From: Isoetes taiwanensis
Taxonomy: Eukaryota > Streptophyta > Lycopodiopsida > Isoetales > Isoetaceae
Direction of reading: 5' to 3'
NCBI GenBank assembly: GCA_021234155.1
Contig: JAJEKV010000003.1
Span: 12,395,819 to 12,459,818 of the forward strand
DNA: 64,000 nucleotides
A program made the translations under genes and the position numbers. The notes beneath the pieces were generated by a model, which was not told the origin of the DNA, did no database searches, and saw nothing but the letters and a program-made list of their open reading frames with translations. Position 1 is the first letter of the stretch; each line of letters begins with the position of its first letter. This document shows, in pieces, positions 50,930 through 63,210 of this stretch.

Positions 50930-51253
50930 CTATTGCGGCAAAGATATGACACTCACCCTGAATGTAGTTGCGGGCTGCCTCGCCGCAGTGTCCCAATCTC
51001 CCAACTCCGCTAGCACTGCACTCATGACATAGGGGCAGTTCGCTGTCCTATGGCCTGGCTGGAAACACCTGAAGCAAAGCTGTTTTTCTATGCACTCCTG
51101 CCTCTTTTCCTTGGGCATTGCCTGCAAAAAGGACCGCACTGCTTTGGAGTAGTTTGACCCCTCCTGCTTGTTCTTGAAGGACACCTGCTTCTTCTCCTGC
51201 TGCTTCCCCTGGTTGCCGACAGTTGAGGTTAACAAGAGGGATTGGCATGTCAA
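50930..51253 (-). pseudogene. Chromovirus gag fragment with CCHC knuckle
   Basis: Contains AMPKEKRQECIEKQLCFRC and the knuckle CFRCFQPGHRTANC (CX2CX4HX4C), typical of the Gag end. Reading stops within 25 codons after the knuckle. Same strand as the chromodomain fragment. Confidence 0.8.
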
Positions 51254-51769
51254 AATAGTGGATGCCCTTTGGGCTTATAGAGTCACTATCAAAACAGCTA
51301 CAAATCACACACACCTTTCAATTTGGTCTATGGCATAGAGGCAGTTTTACCAGTAGAGCTTGAGTTACTCTCCTTGAGATTAGCTCATAAATTGTGCTTA
51401 CCTTTTGAACATGCTTTGCAGGAAAGGTTGGATGCCTTGTTACATTTAGATGAATATAGAATGGAGGCTGGGAACACTAATCTGTTGAAAAAGGCTAAAG
51501 ATCTGGCTGCATTCAAGGCTGCACACAAAATACAAGGTACTTTTAGGAAGGGAGAGATTGTCCTCAAATGGAATAAGTCAAAGGAAGATTCAGCTGGCAA
51601 ATTTGATAATATTTGGGAAGGACACTTTGTAGTGCTAGAATCTGCAGGTACTAAGTCTTATTGGTTACAAGAGGTTGCTTCAGGAATGCCATTGCCAAAC
51701 CCTATCAATATCCTGCATCTGAAAAGGTATTGGGACCAGCATGCTTGCTTGTCCCTCTTTTTACATTAA
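51250..51769 (+). pseudogene. Integrase C-terminal fragment of a different Ty3 element
   Basis: KIVDALWAYRVTIKTATNH (51253-51310) passes by a frameshift into LVYGIEAVLPVELELLSLR, then KAAHKIQGTFRKGEIVLKW, NIWEGHFVVLESAGTKSYW and NPINILHLKRYW. This is the integrase end of a non-chromodomain Ty3 element, opposite in strand to the neighbouring chromovirus pieces. It is not the GyA family. Confidence 0.82.
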
Positions 51770-54377
51770 AAAGCTTAGAGATCTACAGTAGGTTTAAAGT
51801 AGTTAGATCAATTTGACTTTTGAGCACATTACTCTAATAAGTTGGTTTTATATTTATAGGATGGTCTGACCAGATAACAGTACAAATGATCTCAAGAACA
51901 GGATTGTTACTAATGATTACCAAGTGTCATATGCAGGAGCATCCTTCTTCCATCTTTATTCATCTGTCTTCAAGCATTCCTACCATCCATTCAGCCTTCT
52001 ATTCTTTTTTCCATACCTTAACAACACTCTGCAAAATCATCTTCACCATCCTAGCAGAGTTGCAAGGATTTGAGACTAATTGGTTTGTGTGTTTCCATGA
52101 CAGGTGCACCCTTCCTCCATTTTTTTCATATGTCATAAGTAGCCCTACCTTCCATTTAAACTTCTTATTCTTGTTTTCATTCCCAAAAGAAGAAAAGCAC
52201 TCTGCAATTCATCTTTACCACCATAGCAGAGTTGCAATTTTTGAAGGTCAAGAAGAAGACATGCATTTTCTTGTTTTGGCAAAATCTCAATACTTGCACA
52301 CTCACTTCATCTCCATTCCATCACCACCCTGTCATGTTCACACTCACTCCTGCCTTTTTTTTACTCATCATACTCCACTCACATCATTCCATCACCACAT
52401 TCACACTCATTCCATCAACATTTGCACTTTACACTCTCATTCCATCATGTTCCCACTTAGACACCTTGGTACAAAGTTGAAGACCCCTCTAGTTATTCAT
52501 TTTTGACATCACATGGCTGAGGGGACCAGCCTTTTTCTTGTTTTGGCGAGATGTTGCCTCCAAAGGGCAACATGCTAATTGTGATCTATGCATTCAAACT
52601 AGGTCAATTCATCTTGAAAGACTAGGTCAAAGTTTGGAAGATCTTGGTATTCAACATTGATATGGAGGTCAAAGCATGTTCATTCTTCAGGTCAACAAGA
52701 GCTCAAGTTGAAAGTTCACAAAAAGGTATTTTATTTGGGGTTAAATGCTTAGTCAATAATATACTCTAGAAGAATCTGGGTTATGAAGTTTGGAAGATAA
52801 GAGTTTGGAAGACTCCTATATACATGGCACCAAATTATGAGTCTCCCCTCTTTCCCACCTCTATATCCATGTCTCATTCCCATTCCCTTCTATTTAACCA
52901 TTGTGCCACTTCTCTACTATATTTGCCAAGTCTGCCTATCTCAAATACTTGTCTAGCCATATTTTCCTTTTCTTTGCACACCCTCATGGGACCCCATTGT
53001 TCTAGCCTTTCTTATGCCATATTTTCTCACCTTGGTGACCATCATTCATTTTCCTTCTCCTACCTTTGCACCTCATGGCATGTCCTTACTCAAGACCTAA
53101 AAATGCCCTAGAATATTCTATGATTCCGTCCCAAGTATGCAAAAGTTCCATGGTCTCAAAAATTTCCAAGTATTCCTTGCTTTTTTCTATAGGGACCTTT
53201 AGAACCATGCTTGAGAATTTCAAAAATGCCAAAATATGGCATATTCTGAAGATATACCCCTAAAATCACGCCATTTTCACGAAAAATACGCTCGAGAACC
53301 CAAAATCTGAGTTTCTGGCTCGAATCATGCCGGATTTGGTTCCATAGACCTCGTAACCTACCTATTCTTACCTTCCCGCCCTCTAAGAATTGAATGAACC
53401 CATAAACTAAGGCTAAGAATGAGGAATCATTGGAAACTAAACTATATACAGGAGATTCGACAGGAGTACTTTTTCGAAGGCCCAGAAGCGCTCAAACCTT
53501 ACAGTGATCATTGCTAAGCATGACTTGAAGGATTTTTGAAGACTCTGAGTACTCCCCGATCGGATTCAAAGAGATTTGGTTGAATTTATCTTCTAAAATT
53601 ATTTGATGACCTGAAGTTGATATTTTCTTGCATTTGAAGCACTGAAGTACCATTATTCATTATTATTATGATTGATTTACCTCTATATCAATGAAAAATT
53701 GATGCCAAGTTGAAGAAATTCTCTCTGATATGATTCTTGACAATTTTGTCTTCCAAAAAATCTTACAGAAAATTCCCCTATATTCTTAATTGTGTTTGGT
53801 CTAGTTGCCTTCAATCCCTGATACATCTGAGACCCTTATGCTTTGAAAAAACAAAAAAATTCCATTTACAACTCGAGTTAGAAAAAATTGCATTCTGTTT
53901 TGACTGTTCTTGACTGTATTTTGCAAAATCTGAATGCAAAAATACCTATGAGCATCCAAATGAAGATCTGATCTCATGTCCACACTCCAGGATACTCTTG
54001 TGATATATTGGCTTTGAAGCTTCTCAAAAAAGTGGTCAGAAACTCTAGTTCTATTTTCCTGATCACTGTTTTACAGTTTGACTGCCATTGACCAATTTTG
54101 ACCCCACTTTAAGCTTGAATATCTATCAGGATAATGATCTGACTTGGTCAGGGATTTCACCATTAGCTTCTTGCAACTTTTTTGTGCCAGTCTAAATCAT
54201 TTGACCCAAAGATTCAATTCATTATCGTCTGCTACATCAAATTGAGTCAAGGCTCCATTTTCTAGAAATGGGAAAGGTATGTGAACTTTGATTTTTTGGC
54301 TTCTTTGATAGATTTATCTTCCATAGACTGATCACCTTAAGTGATCTGGAGGTCCTAACCCCAATTTGGGTTTATAC
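51770..54377. other. Non-coding retroelement-like sequence
   Basis: No gene recognised. 51890-52500 is pyrimidine-rich on the plus strand with CATTCCATCA-type words. A short stem (ATGTTGCC/GGGCAACAT) lies near 52548-52571. 53270-54370 has the look of LTR sequence but no matching ends were found. Confidence 0.5.
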
Positions 54378-56314
54378 TCAAGTTGGCTTATTGAGGTTGA
54401 CATTTGAAGCCAGGTTGAGGGTCAACACTGCCCCCGAAGGGCGACGCTTGGGGGGGGGTCTCGCCAAAACACACATCCGCGCATCCCGTAATAGCTCAGT
54501 CAACTGGTCTATCTGCTGCTCTAGTGTGGGGGTCCACAGAATTGCTGGTAGGGCGTCCATGAGCATCTCGGCGTAGTCCTCCGCCTGCTCATAATCCAGT
54601 CGCAACTAAGGATGGCGAGGGGCTGGCATAGTGGAGGTTATGGCGGCTTGCCAAGCCATGTCCAAATAAAGTGGGAGGTGATGCGAGTCGACCTCCTCAT
54701 CCCGACCGGTGCCCACCCTGAAACGACCGATGAGATGCATATCTTGCGCAACTTCTGAGCACATAGTCCACCACACTAGACCCTCCCCACGATTGTCCCA
54801 TCTGCGGGTGCACTTGTGAGAAGCGGGCCACCGTATGTGAGCCATTGCAAATTATCAAGTCAAAAATACCGCGATAGCAGAGCAACTGCGTCCAAAAGCG
54901 AAAGACACCTCGGCCGTCATCCGATCCTCGTTGCCGGGTTGCCTCTGCAGGCGCATGAGGGATGTGACACCGTCGGCCGGGGGTCAAGTCTCATGGATCG
55001 CTCTACTCCCCGTCCGCATTGAAATCCCCAAGAAGGACGACCCTACCCAACCGCTTGGCCGGCCATGTCATCATATAGATCGACATAAGGGTCCATCCTA
55101 TCCACATCGGAGTGGCTCGCGCGATAGAAAGTGATCTCTGTGAGGGAAATAACAAAGGCCGTAAAAAGAGGGTTGCCACCGGTATTATGCACACGAACCC
55201 ACAAGTACCGGTTGTGTCATGCGTCCTCCTCGGAGGGTAACCCGAATGTGCCAAGGTTGTCCGTAGTAGCAAGCAACCCCACCATGACCCCTCCGTCCCT
55301 CCGCATGTATTGAAGACCAGAAATGTTGGTAACCCTACAGATCGTAGCTCTGCGTGCGCCCCATGCTCCCATGTCTCCATGAGAAAGATGAGATCCATAT
55401 CGGGTACCCACGGAGTTGAGACTGTCCCCTTCGCCAAGGGAATCCCCGACAATTCCATGAGACCACCCGAGGCACAATTCCTATTTGTCAACAAGAAGCA
55501 AGGCGCAACTGAAGTCGGGGGAGGATGGGAAGCAGAGGGCCGAGGAGAAGTAGATGGAGCAGAGGCAGCATGTGGCTGAGAGGGTGAGGGAGCAGGAGTA
55601 GGAGCAGGAGAAGGGGGGACTGTGGTAGGAGAAGCGGCGGGACCACGCTCACCGCGGATTGGGGCTGCGGGTCTCAAAGATTCTGCAGGTCGGGCGGAAA
55701 ATGTGCATCCCGCCTCAACCAATGCCTCACCCCCTTGGTGGCGGATGCCTCTAACCCTGACAAGCTCCTATCTGCGTGCCTCCTACTGTGCGGGTGTGAG
55801 GTCCCGGTCCACGCATGAGGACGCCCCCTTCAAAGATCTTGCCCCGGGCGCAATATGGCATCACGCACTGCAAGATCCGCAACCGCTAATATGACAATGC
55901 TAAGCGTTTCTGACCGGGGCGTTGAGCCCAATGGCGGGCTGCTTGGGAAATGTGAACTCGCCTGAGGAATGTCATCCCATCGAGAAATGTGTTCGATATT
56001 GTGGGCGGTGACTCTCCCCTCCTCTTCTCGCATGCCTCGCACTACTGATTGTGGCCTCTTCGCCTCAGTTCCCCCGAGTTCTCCCAAGGCTCAAGGGTCA
56101 GGTGGGCGAGGGCCGGCCCGTGGCCGGGTGGTGGTGGTGGTGGCCGGGATGGCGGGGTGGCTTGAGGGGCGGGGCAGCAAGGCGGGTCCCCGGCCGCCGG
56201 GCCGCGGGTGCCGCGCATACCGGGGGTTTGGCGGGGTAGCTGGCCCGAAGTCGCTGGGCCCCTACTGGGTGGAAGCCTGAGCTCAGCCTTGCGTGGCCTC
56301 GGCCGCTTGGCCAT
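54378..56314 (-). pseudogene. GC-rich retroelement relic with endonuclease-exonuclease-phosphatase domain
   Basis: On the minus strand, 56314 starts MAKRPRPRKAELRLPPSRG, followed by a Pro-rich region in broken frames. From 55722 a Pro/Ala-rich linker leads to MDLIFLMETWEHGAHAELR (catalytic Glu), RYLWVRVHNTGGNPLF in a second frame, and VVLLGDFNADGE. Then WGGSSVVDYVL and DSHHLPLYLDM give the remaining active-site blocks, followed by RLDYEQAEDYAEMLMDAL to 54378. These are the EEP blocks of LINE-type endonucleases, but no RT is present. The GC content is far above the flanks. Confidence 0.68.
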
Positions 56315-56579
56315 CTCCCCGCCTCAAGACCGGGCGCAGCCTGACTATGAACCTCGCTAGGAGACCCCGGCCTTGTTTATGGATGGTGCCCGCAACCCCT
56401 GGAGCCCGTGCCTCCCGTAGCGAGGGCATGCTCGAGCCCCAAAGACACGGGCAAGGCCCAGAGCTGGGGCTTGCTTGCTCCGTCGTGCTCAAGAACCCGA
56501 AGCTAGGGAAGCATTGAATCCCATGTACTACATTAATGAGTTTCCTTTTGTTGCTAAGATTAACTATCTTTTATAAGAT

Positions 56580-57540
56580 AATTAGAGCATGCATAGAAGA
56601 TATATGCAAATATTTGCAACATTGTTAGGGATGATGATGGAAATTTTGGGAACCAAATAGTGCGTAGGATTTCTCAGGGCATGTGCTAGAGTGAAGGATG
56701 CCCAAAGAAAAAGGGAAATCCATATCAATATTGCCAGAAAAGGACTTGCAATTAGAGGGCATGAAACCAAATACTATGATATTTGTCTGTATCTTGAAAG
56801 CACGTGGTGCTCTAAAAGCATTAAAGAAGGGGCAATCAATACATAAGAAGGATGTAGAAGTTGGATTGGAGGGGGATATCTTTGTTGCAACCACTATATT
56901 AACATCTATGCAACGTGGCTCTCGTAAAGATGCATAAATGGTTTTTGACTAGCCTCCAATTAGAGATGTTGCATTATGAAACGTTTTAATTACGAGATGT
57001 TGCATTATGAAACGTTTTAATTACAAGATGTAGTGATTTGGAAGCGGCGGCGGTTGTGGATCTTTCAGGGGATTCAGCAGCCTGCAGCCTCTCTGATTCC
57101 TCGACTCAGGTACAAGCTATTTCAAAGCTTTTTGGTGTTCCCGGGATTAGTAGAGCGGAAGTTTTCCATTTGGCGGGACTTCTTGGGTGTGGTAGATGGT
57201 GATGGCCAGTTTGTACAGCAGTAGAGTTGCAGTTGTTGTGGAGTGTCGAGGTATCACTGTCTCTTTGGGGCAGTTCTCCTTCCTCCTCACTTGCTTTGTA
57301 ACATTACCATTCTTTTAATATATTGCTGACACAGTTCTTCAAAAAAAAAAAAGATGTAGTGAAAATTAACTTGTTCATTCATTTATTTAGTACTTGTATT
57401 TATTGTCTTGTATATGCAGAGAGAGTATGAAAATTCAAAGTACAGGTAGATTCTCTTATTGCTAATTCTCAAAGGGTCCTAGAGGAATGGCAACTGCAAG
57501 ACAATACTTCTTGGTTTGGCAATAATATCAAAGCTCATCC
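56580..57540 (+). pseudogene. Pentatricopeptide repeat (PPR) pseudogene, split by a LINE
   Basis: One frame gives LRACARVKDAQRKREIH (56668-56721), another MKPNTMIFVCILKARGALK and KKGQSIHKKDVEVGLEGDI (56760-56880), both typical PLS-class PPR motifs; after the LINE insertion, NSQRVLEEWQLQDNTSWF (57467-57520) matches the next repeat. PPR proteins bind organelle RNA. Frames change several times and the repeats are too few, so this is a relic. Confidence 0.65.
57037..57350 (+). mobile_element. 5'-truncated LINE insertion with 12-bp target duplication
   Basis: AAGATGTAGTGA flanks both sides (57025-57036 and 57351-57362). The insert ends GACACAGTTCTTC followed by about 10 A. Its 5' part encodes the last residues of an ORF2 (stop at 57222-57224), then a 3' UTR. 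The 3' end is identical to the insertion at 59325-59390 and unlike LINE-A. Confidence 0.9.
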
Positions 57541-57659
57541 GGCCTGGTATGTTCAGGTATGTTCATCCTGCTTTATAATAGCTGGCTTATGTGATGGGCT
57601 CCTTATGCCTTTTCCTATCAGGTAGCAAGAGCTATTTATTAGCTATATACATTGCAATA

Positions 57660-57990
57660 TGTAAAGCTTCATCCAAAGGTGATAAATCTGTATGCCAGCA
57701 TAGATCTTTACCAAGTTCTGAACTGAACTGTGTCTCCTTTGACTATGTGCATAAGGGATAGTCAATTCTGTCTGAATGCCATTATCATTTTTATGACAAT
57801 AGGCATTCAATTCACCACTGATGTACTCAATACCATTATTGTCCTTAATTCTTTATTCTTCATCCACATTTGCTCCTTATATAGATATGGAACTACTTGA
57901 AATGATGAACTACCTGATTCTTTGTTTTGAGGCAGAACACTCATGAATATTGAAGTAATCATCAACAACAATCTTAAACAAAATGCTTAG
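57660..57990 (-). pseudogene. Copia integrase relic
   Basis: The minus strand reads FKIVVDDYFNIHECSAS, then after stops DNNGIEYISGELNAYCHKN and GIQTELTIPYAHSQ, matching the copia integrase order (VDDYSR..., SDNGGEYxS..., GIxHxxTxPYTPQQN). Frameshifts and stops are frequent. Flanking copia domains were not found. Confidence 0.65.
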
Positions 57991-59310
57991 TACCACCTGA
58001 AGACTACTCTACGATGCTCACATGAGATACAACATAACTTAAACTCATGGCATTATGATTGTATGCCTTGTTTGAGACGATGTCCTAATGTTGGTATTCA
58101 AGAGATAACATCACTTAAGAGAAATCATCTTCACTTGCTAGTTAGAACTTGTAGGGGGCATCCCAACGCCTTAGACTTTGGCCCTATTCATGGGGTGAGT
58201 TTGAAGGAAAAAACCAGATTTTACTCTATGATTCTGGATCATCTAGTTGTTTTGTACATGTGTAGTTCTATCCTAACGTTGATTGTTAACTATATATCTT
58301 TAATTCTTCATTGTCCATGTATGCCCAAGAATTCCACCAACCATGGGTAGATGTACACCACACTTTTCTTCATTTTTGGTCTCCATGTATTAGGATTGAA
58401 ATTAGTGAGCTTATATTCTAGTATAACGACATGGGAGTAATGGAAAATTACTATTAGAAAATGAACTTTTAGTGAACATTGAATTATAAAAGCCTTAATT
58501 CATTATGCATGATAATTGATGCAAAATAATGTGGTAGGATCCAACTCTTTTCCATTGGTTTTAGGGCCTTTCTGTCAAAGTTGGCCAAGACAATAGTTCC
58601 TTGATGTGCTCTTCACCTGTTGTCCCATCTTAATCAATCTTCCTCTCGCCTTTTCCTTCCTTGTAACTACCCTCACCTCAAGCCTGCCCTACTGTTAGTT
58701 TTTTTTTGTATAAAGTAGTACTTACCAAAAAACCATTAGGAATTTGAACTTTCTTACTATTCCTTTCAAATTTAACCACGTGGATTAAAAAAAGTGAAAA
58801 TTCCAAAAATACTCCTCAAATTTACAAATATTCCAAAAATACCCCTAAAAATAGGGTATTTATAACTCAAATGGTAATAACTTTCTTGTGATCAATCAAC
58901 TAAAAAAGTGTCCTGCATAAAACTTGTAAATATAAATAAGGACTATCCAATAGCAGTAGAACTAGCAGAACTGCAGGGTTGGGAACAAGGCTAGGCAGAT
59001 GGGTTTGTGTTGGTATTTTAATTGTAGCAATTTGAATTTCAGCCCATGGGAAAGCACTCTAAGTGGTCGTCACGCATTTCTATAGTTTAGAGCGCTATAT
59101 TGTGCAAATGGGTTGGATTTGCAAATCCAAAAGTCTATCATCTAGAATGCTATATCGTGCAAATGGGTTCGATTTGCAAATCCAAAAGTTTATCTTTTAC
59201 TTTCTTCGATGCATACGTACAACAATGATATATTATATTCGTTCATGTAATCAAAACTTCAATGCCAAGATATCATGATGGAAGCAAAAGCACTAAGGGA
59301 GCATTATTAA
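57991..59310. other. No gene recognised
   Basis: AT-rich. A 60-bp imperfect duplication (ATATTGTGCAAATGGGTTGGATTTGCAAATCC and variant) lies at 59097-59186. A run of AATTCCAAAAATAC words is at 58798-58850. Confidence 0.55.
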
Positions 59311-59324
59311 AAGCAAGCACTAAT

Positions 59325-59390
59325 CCTCACTTGCTTTGTAACATTACCATTCTTTTAATATATTGCTGACACAGTTCTTCAAAAAAAAAA
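59325..59390 (+). mobile_element. Extremely truncated LINE tail (66 bp) with 14-bp target duplication
   Basis: AAGCAAGCACTAAT flanks both sides (59311-59324 and 59391-59404). The insert is only the last ~55 nt of the LINE 3' UTR (CCTCACTTGCTTTG...GTTCTTC) plus poly(A), identical to the end at 57285-57350. Confidence 0.9.
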
Positions 59391-59664
59391 AAGCAAGCAC
59401 TAATTAGTACTAGGACTTAAGGCTTGGTCATAGTGTTGAAGATAACATTAGGATTTAGTAATAGAGCTTAAAGTTTGGTACAATAGCTGAGACGATTGTC
59501 ATGTTTGCATACACAAAGAAATTCCATTAAATAAAACATACATAGGCACATTTTTCAGCAAAGATTCAAAACATATTCTCATCAAGCAGTGTTAAGCTTA
59601 TATAAAGCTACATTTTCATTAAGCAAACTGTAAGCTTATTTGTAGCACTCTTTACATAAGGAAA

Positions 59665-59824
59665 TCAGACTGGAACCATCTTCCAGCGCTGATTGTCATG
59701 TTCTTTCAACCAGTGGTAAAGGACAAGCTTAGTTCCTTCTTTTATGCCATGCTTTTTAGCACCATGATCAGCATCCATGTTCAGGTCTATATTGTTATAC
59801 ATCCGAAGGCAGAAATAGACAATT
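59665..59824 (-). CDS. Last exon of an R40-type ricin-B-like lectin gene or pseudogene
   Basis: From the acceptor TTTTATAG at 59825 the exon reads VYFCLRMYNNIDLNMDADHG, then GIKEGTKLVLYHWLKEHD and NQRWKMVPV-stop. This matches the C-terminal QxW-type trefoil repeat of plant R40 stress-associated lectins, which bind sugars and are not known as toxins. The exon is clean, but no upstream R40 exon was recognised to 62000, so it may be an isolated fragment. Confidence 0.65.
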
Positions 59825-61634
59825 CTATAAAACATGTAAAACATGAAGTAATGGATTGTTGTCACAAAGAGCTATCCTGACCATGCAAGCAAAGCAGTCT
59901 TTACTTTGGATTGGATGTGGACCTGGCTGGGAATCTATACCGTTCAAGCGTACTTAAAAAGGTATTAAGCTTCTAGGAAGATTCTTCAGCTAGAATTCCT
60001 TTGAGGCAGGCTTGGGGAATTGGTTGAAATGGATGGGTTGCATAGTGAATGTGGGTAAGAAATTATTGTGTTTGAAGAGAAAGCTACAATATCGAGTTTT
60101 TGGCTTCTGCATTCTTTTTTGTTGGAGACAGATGGAGATTGGATTGAGAATTAATTTAGCGTTTATTAGATTTCATGGAAACAAATAATTTTCTGTGCCT
60201 AAGTGGGTATCAATTTAGGACATTGAAGTTCAAATTATTTGTCATTACTATTAGTTATTCGTCTGGTAGCGTGCGCTTAAGTTAAGGTCCAGTACTTGAA
60301 GTTTTTGAAGCAAGTTTTATGTAAAAGCTATTGGTTGTTTGATGGGTCTAGAAGAATTGTTTATGCATAGTAATGTATTTGCGACTGTTTTTGTGTTACT
60401 TGAAGACAAGGAATTAAGCAATTGGTTCATTGAACATTGAACTTTGTATTTTGGAGGCATAAGAAAAGGATAACAAATTGAAATTAAGTTAAGCAATAGT
60501 TGCTTGTTTGCTTTGTGATTTAGAGCTGTTGAGGTTTATATTAGGTTCTCGAAGATATTATATTAAGCTATTATAGAATTTTCTCATCAAAAGTTACAAG
60601 TGTCACGAGTAGACAAATCTTTGAATTAGAGGTTATCACGATTGACCAATACAGTAAACTTTAAACATCTTGATGAAGAAGGCAATGATATGTGGCACAT
60701 GTCCATTCTGTAGTAAATGTCCTGTAGCACTTGCAGTTTTGTGTGGTTTTGACTACTGCTTTTGGAAACAACAATAACAGCAACAATGTTGTATTTGAGC
60801 TTCAAAGATTCAGTAGCATTTCATTCCAACCATTTTGCCTTATTATCAAAGCTTGCTCTTCATCCCTTGGCCTAATGTTTTTGAGCAGTGCACAATGCAA
60901 GAGATTGTTTTGGGATGGTGTGCCACCTTTCTTGTAGAATTTCCAATTAATATTTAGTTGCTCTTTTTGGTCCCTGACCAATTACATTGGGCAAGTCATC
61001 TCCACTTAGCTCCACTCCAATAGTTTTGTCATTAGGCTTCAATTCTGTATCCTTGCTCGTTTCAATCATATTGTATTTGCACATGTGTAGATGGCTACAA
61101 TGCTCCCCTAGCTGCACATAAACTGATGTAATAATTGGTCTCATGCACCCAGGCAATCTCCAAATATGGTGTTGTGACTCATCAGCACATAGCATAATTA
61201 CTTGCATTTAATAATCCTTACAGAAATTTATTTCCCCAAATTTTGCCAACCTCAAGTAAATGCTCAAGTAATATGCATGCCTCAAGTAAATGCTCAAGTA
61301 ATATGCACGCCTGCAGACGAAGACAACAATGTTACATTAGGAACGACATATGTAGTAATGATCGAAAAGGCCTCATGCTTATATGGCGATGTGAAAATCA
61401 TACTTTTTATTTACAATGTTCACATAATGATTTTCCATTCACGTTATTTGCAAAATGAGTTTTTGACAGTTGCTTTCGTAAAAACAAGCTATCTTAATCT
61501 TATCCTAATGCTCTTTGTACAAACCTATAACAATGCTGCCATCGAACTTGACAAGTTAGTCAAACGTCAAATCTAAATTAGAAAGAAATAATAGAACTCA
61601 TGTGGCTTGCAGTTTGGCCATATATTTAATATAC

Positions 61635-61943
61635 CTGTAGTAAGACGTGCAACATGAATAGCAGAAATGTGAGCAAGGAGTTGAGAACTTGCTTCTGCAG
61701 ATTCTTCTAATCCTATAGCCAGTTTTCCAATTTGAATGATGCACTGAAAAAAAAATTGTCATAAAATAATGTCAATACCCACAAAACATGGTGTTATCAT
61801 AAACGGTTTCTCACACCTCTGCATAAGAAACACTTTGAGTAGTTGGCTTTTCCAAGTCAGAGACTGCCATATAGAGTGCTCTTTATATCCTCCTGACGGG
61901 AATAAATCTGTTCACTAGCTACAGAAAGTGTCTTGAAGACCAT
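61635..61943 (-). pseudogene. Two exons of an unidentified host-like gene
   Basis: Exon 61943-61817 follows an acceptor (CTCTTCAG) and reads MVFKTLSVASEQIYSRQED, shifts by one base, then AVSDLEKPTTQSVSYAE before donor GTGTGAG. Exon 61743-61635 (acceptor TTTTTTTTTCAG, donor GTATAT) reads IIQIGKLAIGLEESAEASS then QLLAHISAIHVARLTT. The splice sites and composition look genuine. The one-base shift in the first exon suggests a pseudogene. The family is not recognised; a helical-bundle protein is likely. Confidence 0.5.
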
Positions 61944-63190
61944 CTGAAGAGTGTTAAAGAGAATATACAATTTGCAGTGCATTTACAAACTATCTTATGT
62001 ATAAAGTCTGCCAATTACATGTTCCATTGGACAAGCATAAGCAGATAAAGAAGATTTAAGAAATTAGTATTGTCACAACTACAATCCAAATCCTCCTTAT
62101 GCTATGTTACCAGGACATTGCAAGTTATATATTAAGAAGCTCTTCAAGGTTTGGTATCGATTCGGTTACCCACGAAGGAACATAATGGAAGGGAACAAGG
62201 AAACTGACCTCTACATGGTCGAGTCACAAGCCCCATCAAAATTTAAGCAGCTGGATTATCAGAGCCGTCTAAACTGCAACCAAATACAACAGATGCAAAG
62301 AAGTCTCCTAAATCAAATCATGTACTGCATGCTAAAGCGTTAAGAAAAGCCAGAAATTGTTAACTTCAAAAATATTTCGAAATAACTAATTGTGCAAAAG
62401 AAACAATTGCCTGATCTGCAAATAACAGCTTTCCTTCATATCGAAACTAAAAGGCCACTGGAGGCCTGGAAAATCTCCGAACCATGGTTTTTCATTAGGA
62501 TGGCAAGAATGAAACATAAAAATCATCATGTCTTACACTAGGATTAAACATCCAGTTATAAAAGCTGCAAAAAAACTTCCGCAGATTGGCCATCCTGCTG
62601 AACTTTGATGTTAACGTTTTACCTGAACTGCCACTTTTCTGTCAATCTAAACACTCTATCGTTATTTCATGGGTCTATATAGCTTCTATAAAAGGAGGTC
62701 TCCCTTTAAAATCTCTTATATGCTTCCTTTTACATGTTACCAAGAAGAAGAACTGATTCCTTCTCAGAAATAATGGCTTCCAGATAGCAGTAGACCTCCA
62801 CCTTTCTACCTTCAATAATTATGCTCTTGCAACCATGTTTCTTCCTCCCAAAAAAAATCATGGCCTCAGCTCCACTTTGCAGCCATATTCAAGTAATGGG
62901 TCGTCCATTATCACTCAACCTGCCCTATCAAGTTTTTGCACCACGTAACTCCTCCATGCGGGAAGGCAGGATCTCATAATAGGCTTCTGTACATGCTTTT
63001 ATGCAGTTCTTCCTAAAAGAACGAAAAAAGGGAACAAGACAGGCCGTCACACAGCATCGGATACTTGCGGTGGAAGGAACGCCAAACTCCGACGAGCCAA
63101 AACTCCGGCAGACAATTACTTGTCTTTTCTAATTTCCCTGGCCGTAGGATCCAAAATTAAAGAATCGGACGGCTCAAAATAAATATGGCT
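61944..63190. other. No gene recognised
   Basis: AT-rich. A plus-strand ORF of 79 codons at 62104-62343 shows no domain and no splice context and is not called. Confidence 0.5.
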
Positions 63191-63210
63191 GACGTGGCAC
63201 GACACGTGGC
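63191..63210 (+). promoter_or_regulatory. Paired ACGTGGC (G-box/ABRE-type) elements
   Basis: ACGTGGC at 63192-63198 and again at 63204-63210, 12 bp apart, about 320 bp before the ATG at 63528. Such pairs bind bZIP factors in plant promoters responsive to abscisic acid or light. Confidence 0.5.

Noticed and set aside
62104-62343. 79-codon plus-strand ORF
   Set aside because: No domain, no splice signals and no neighbouring exons in the same frame.
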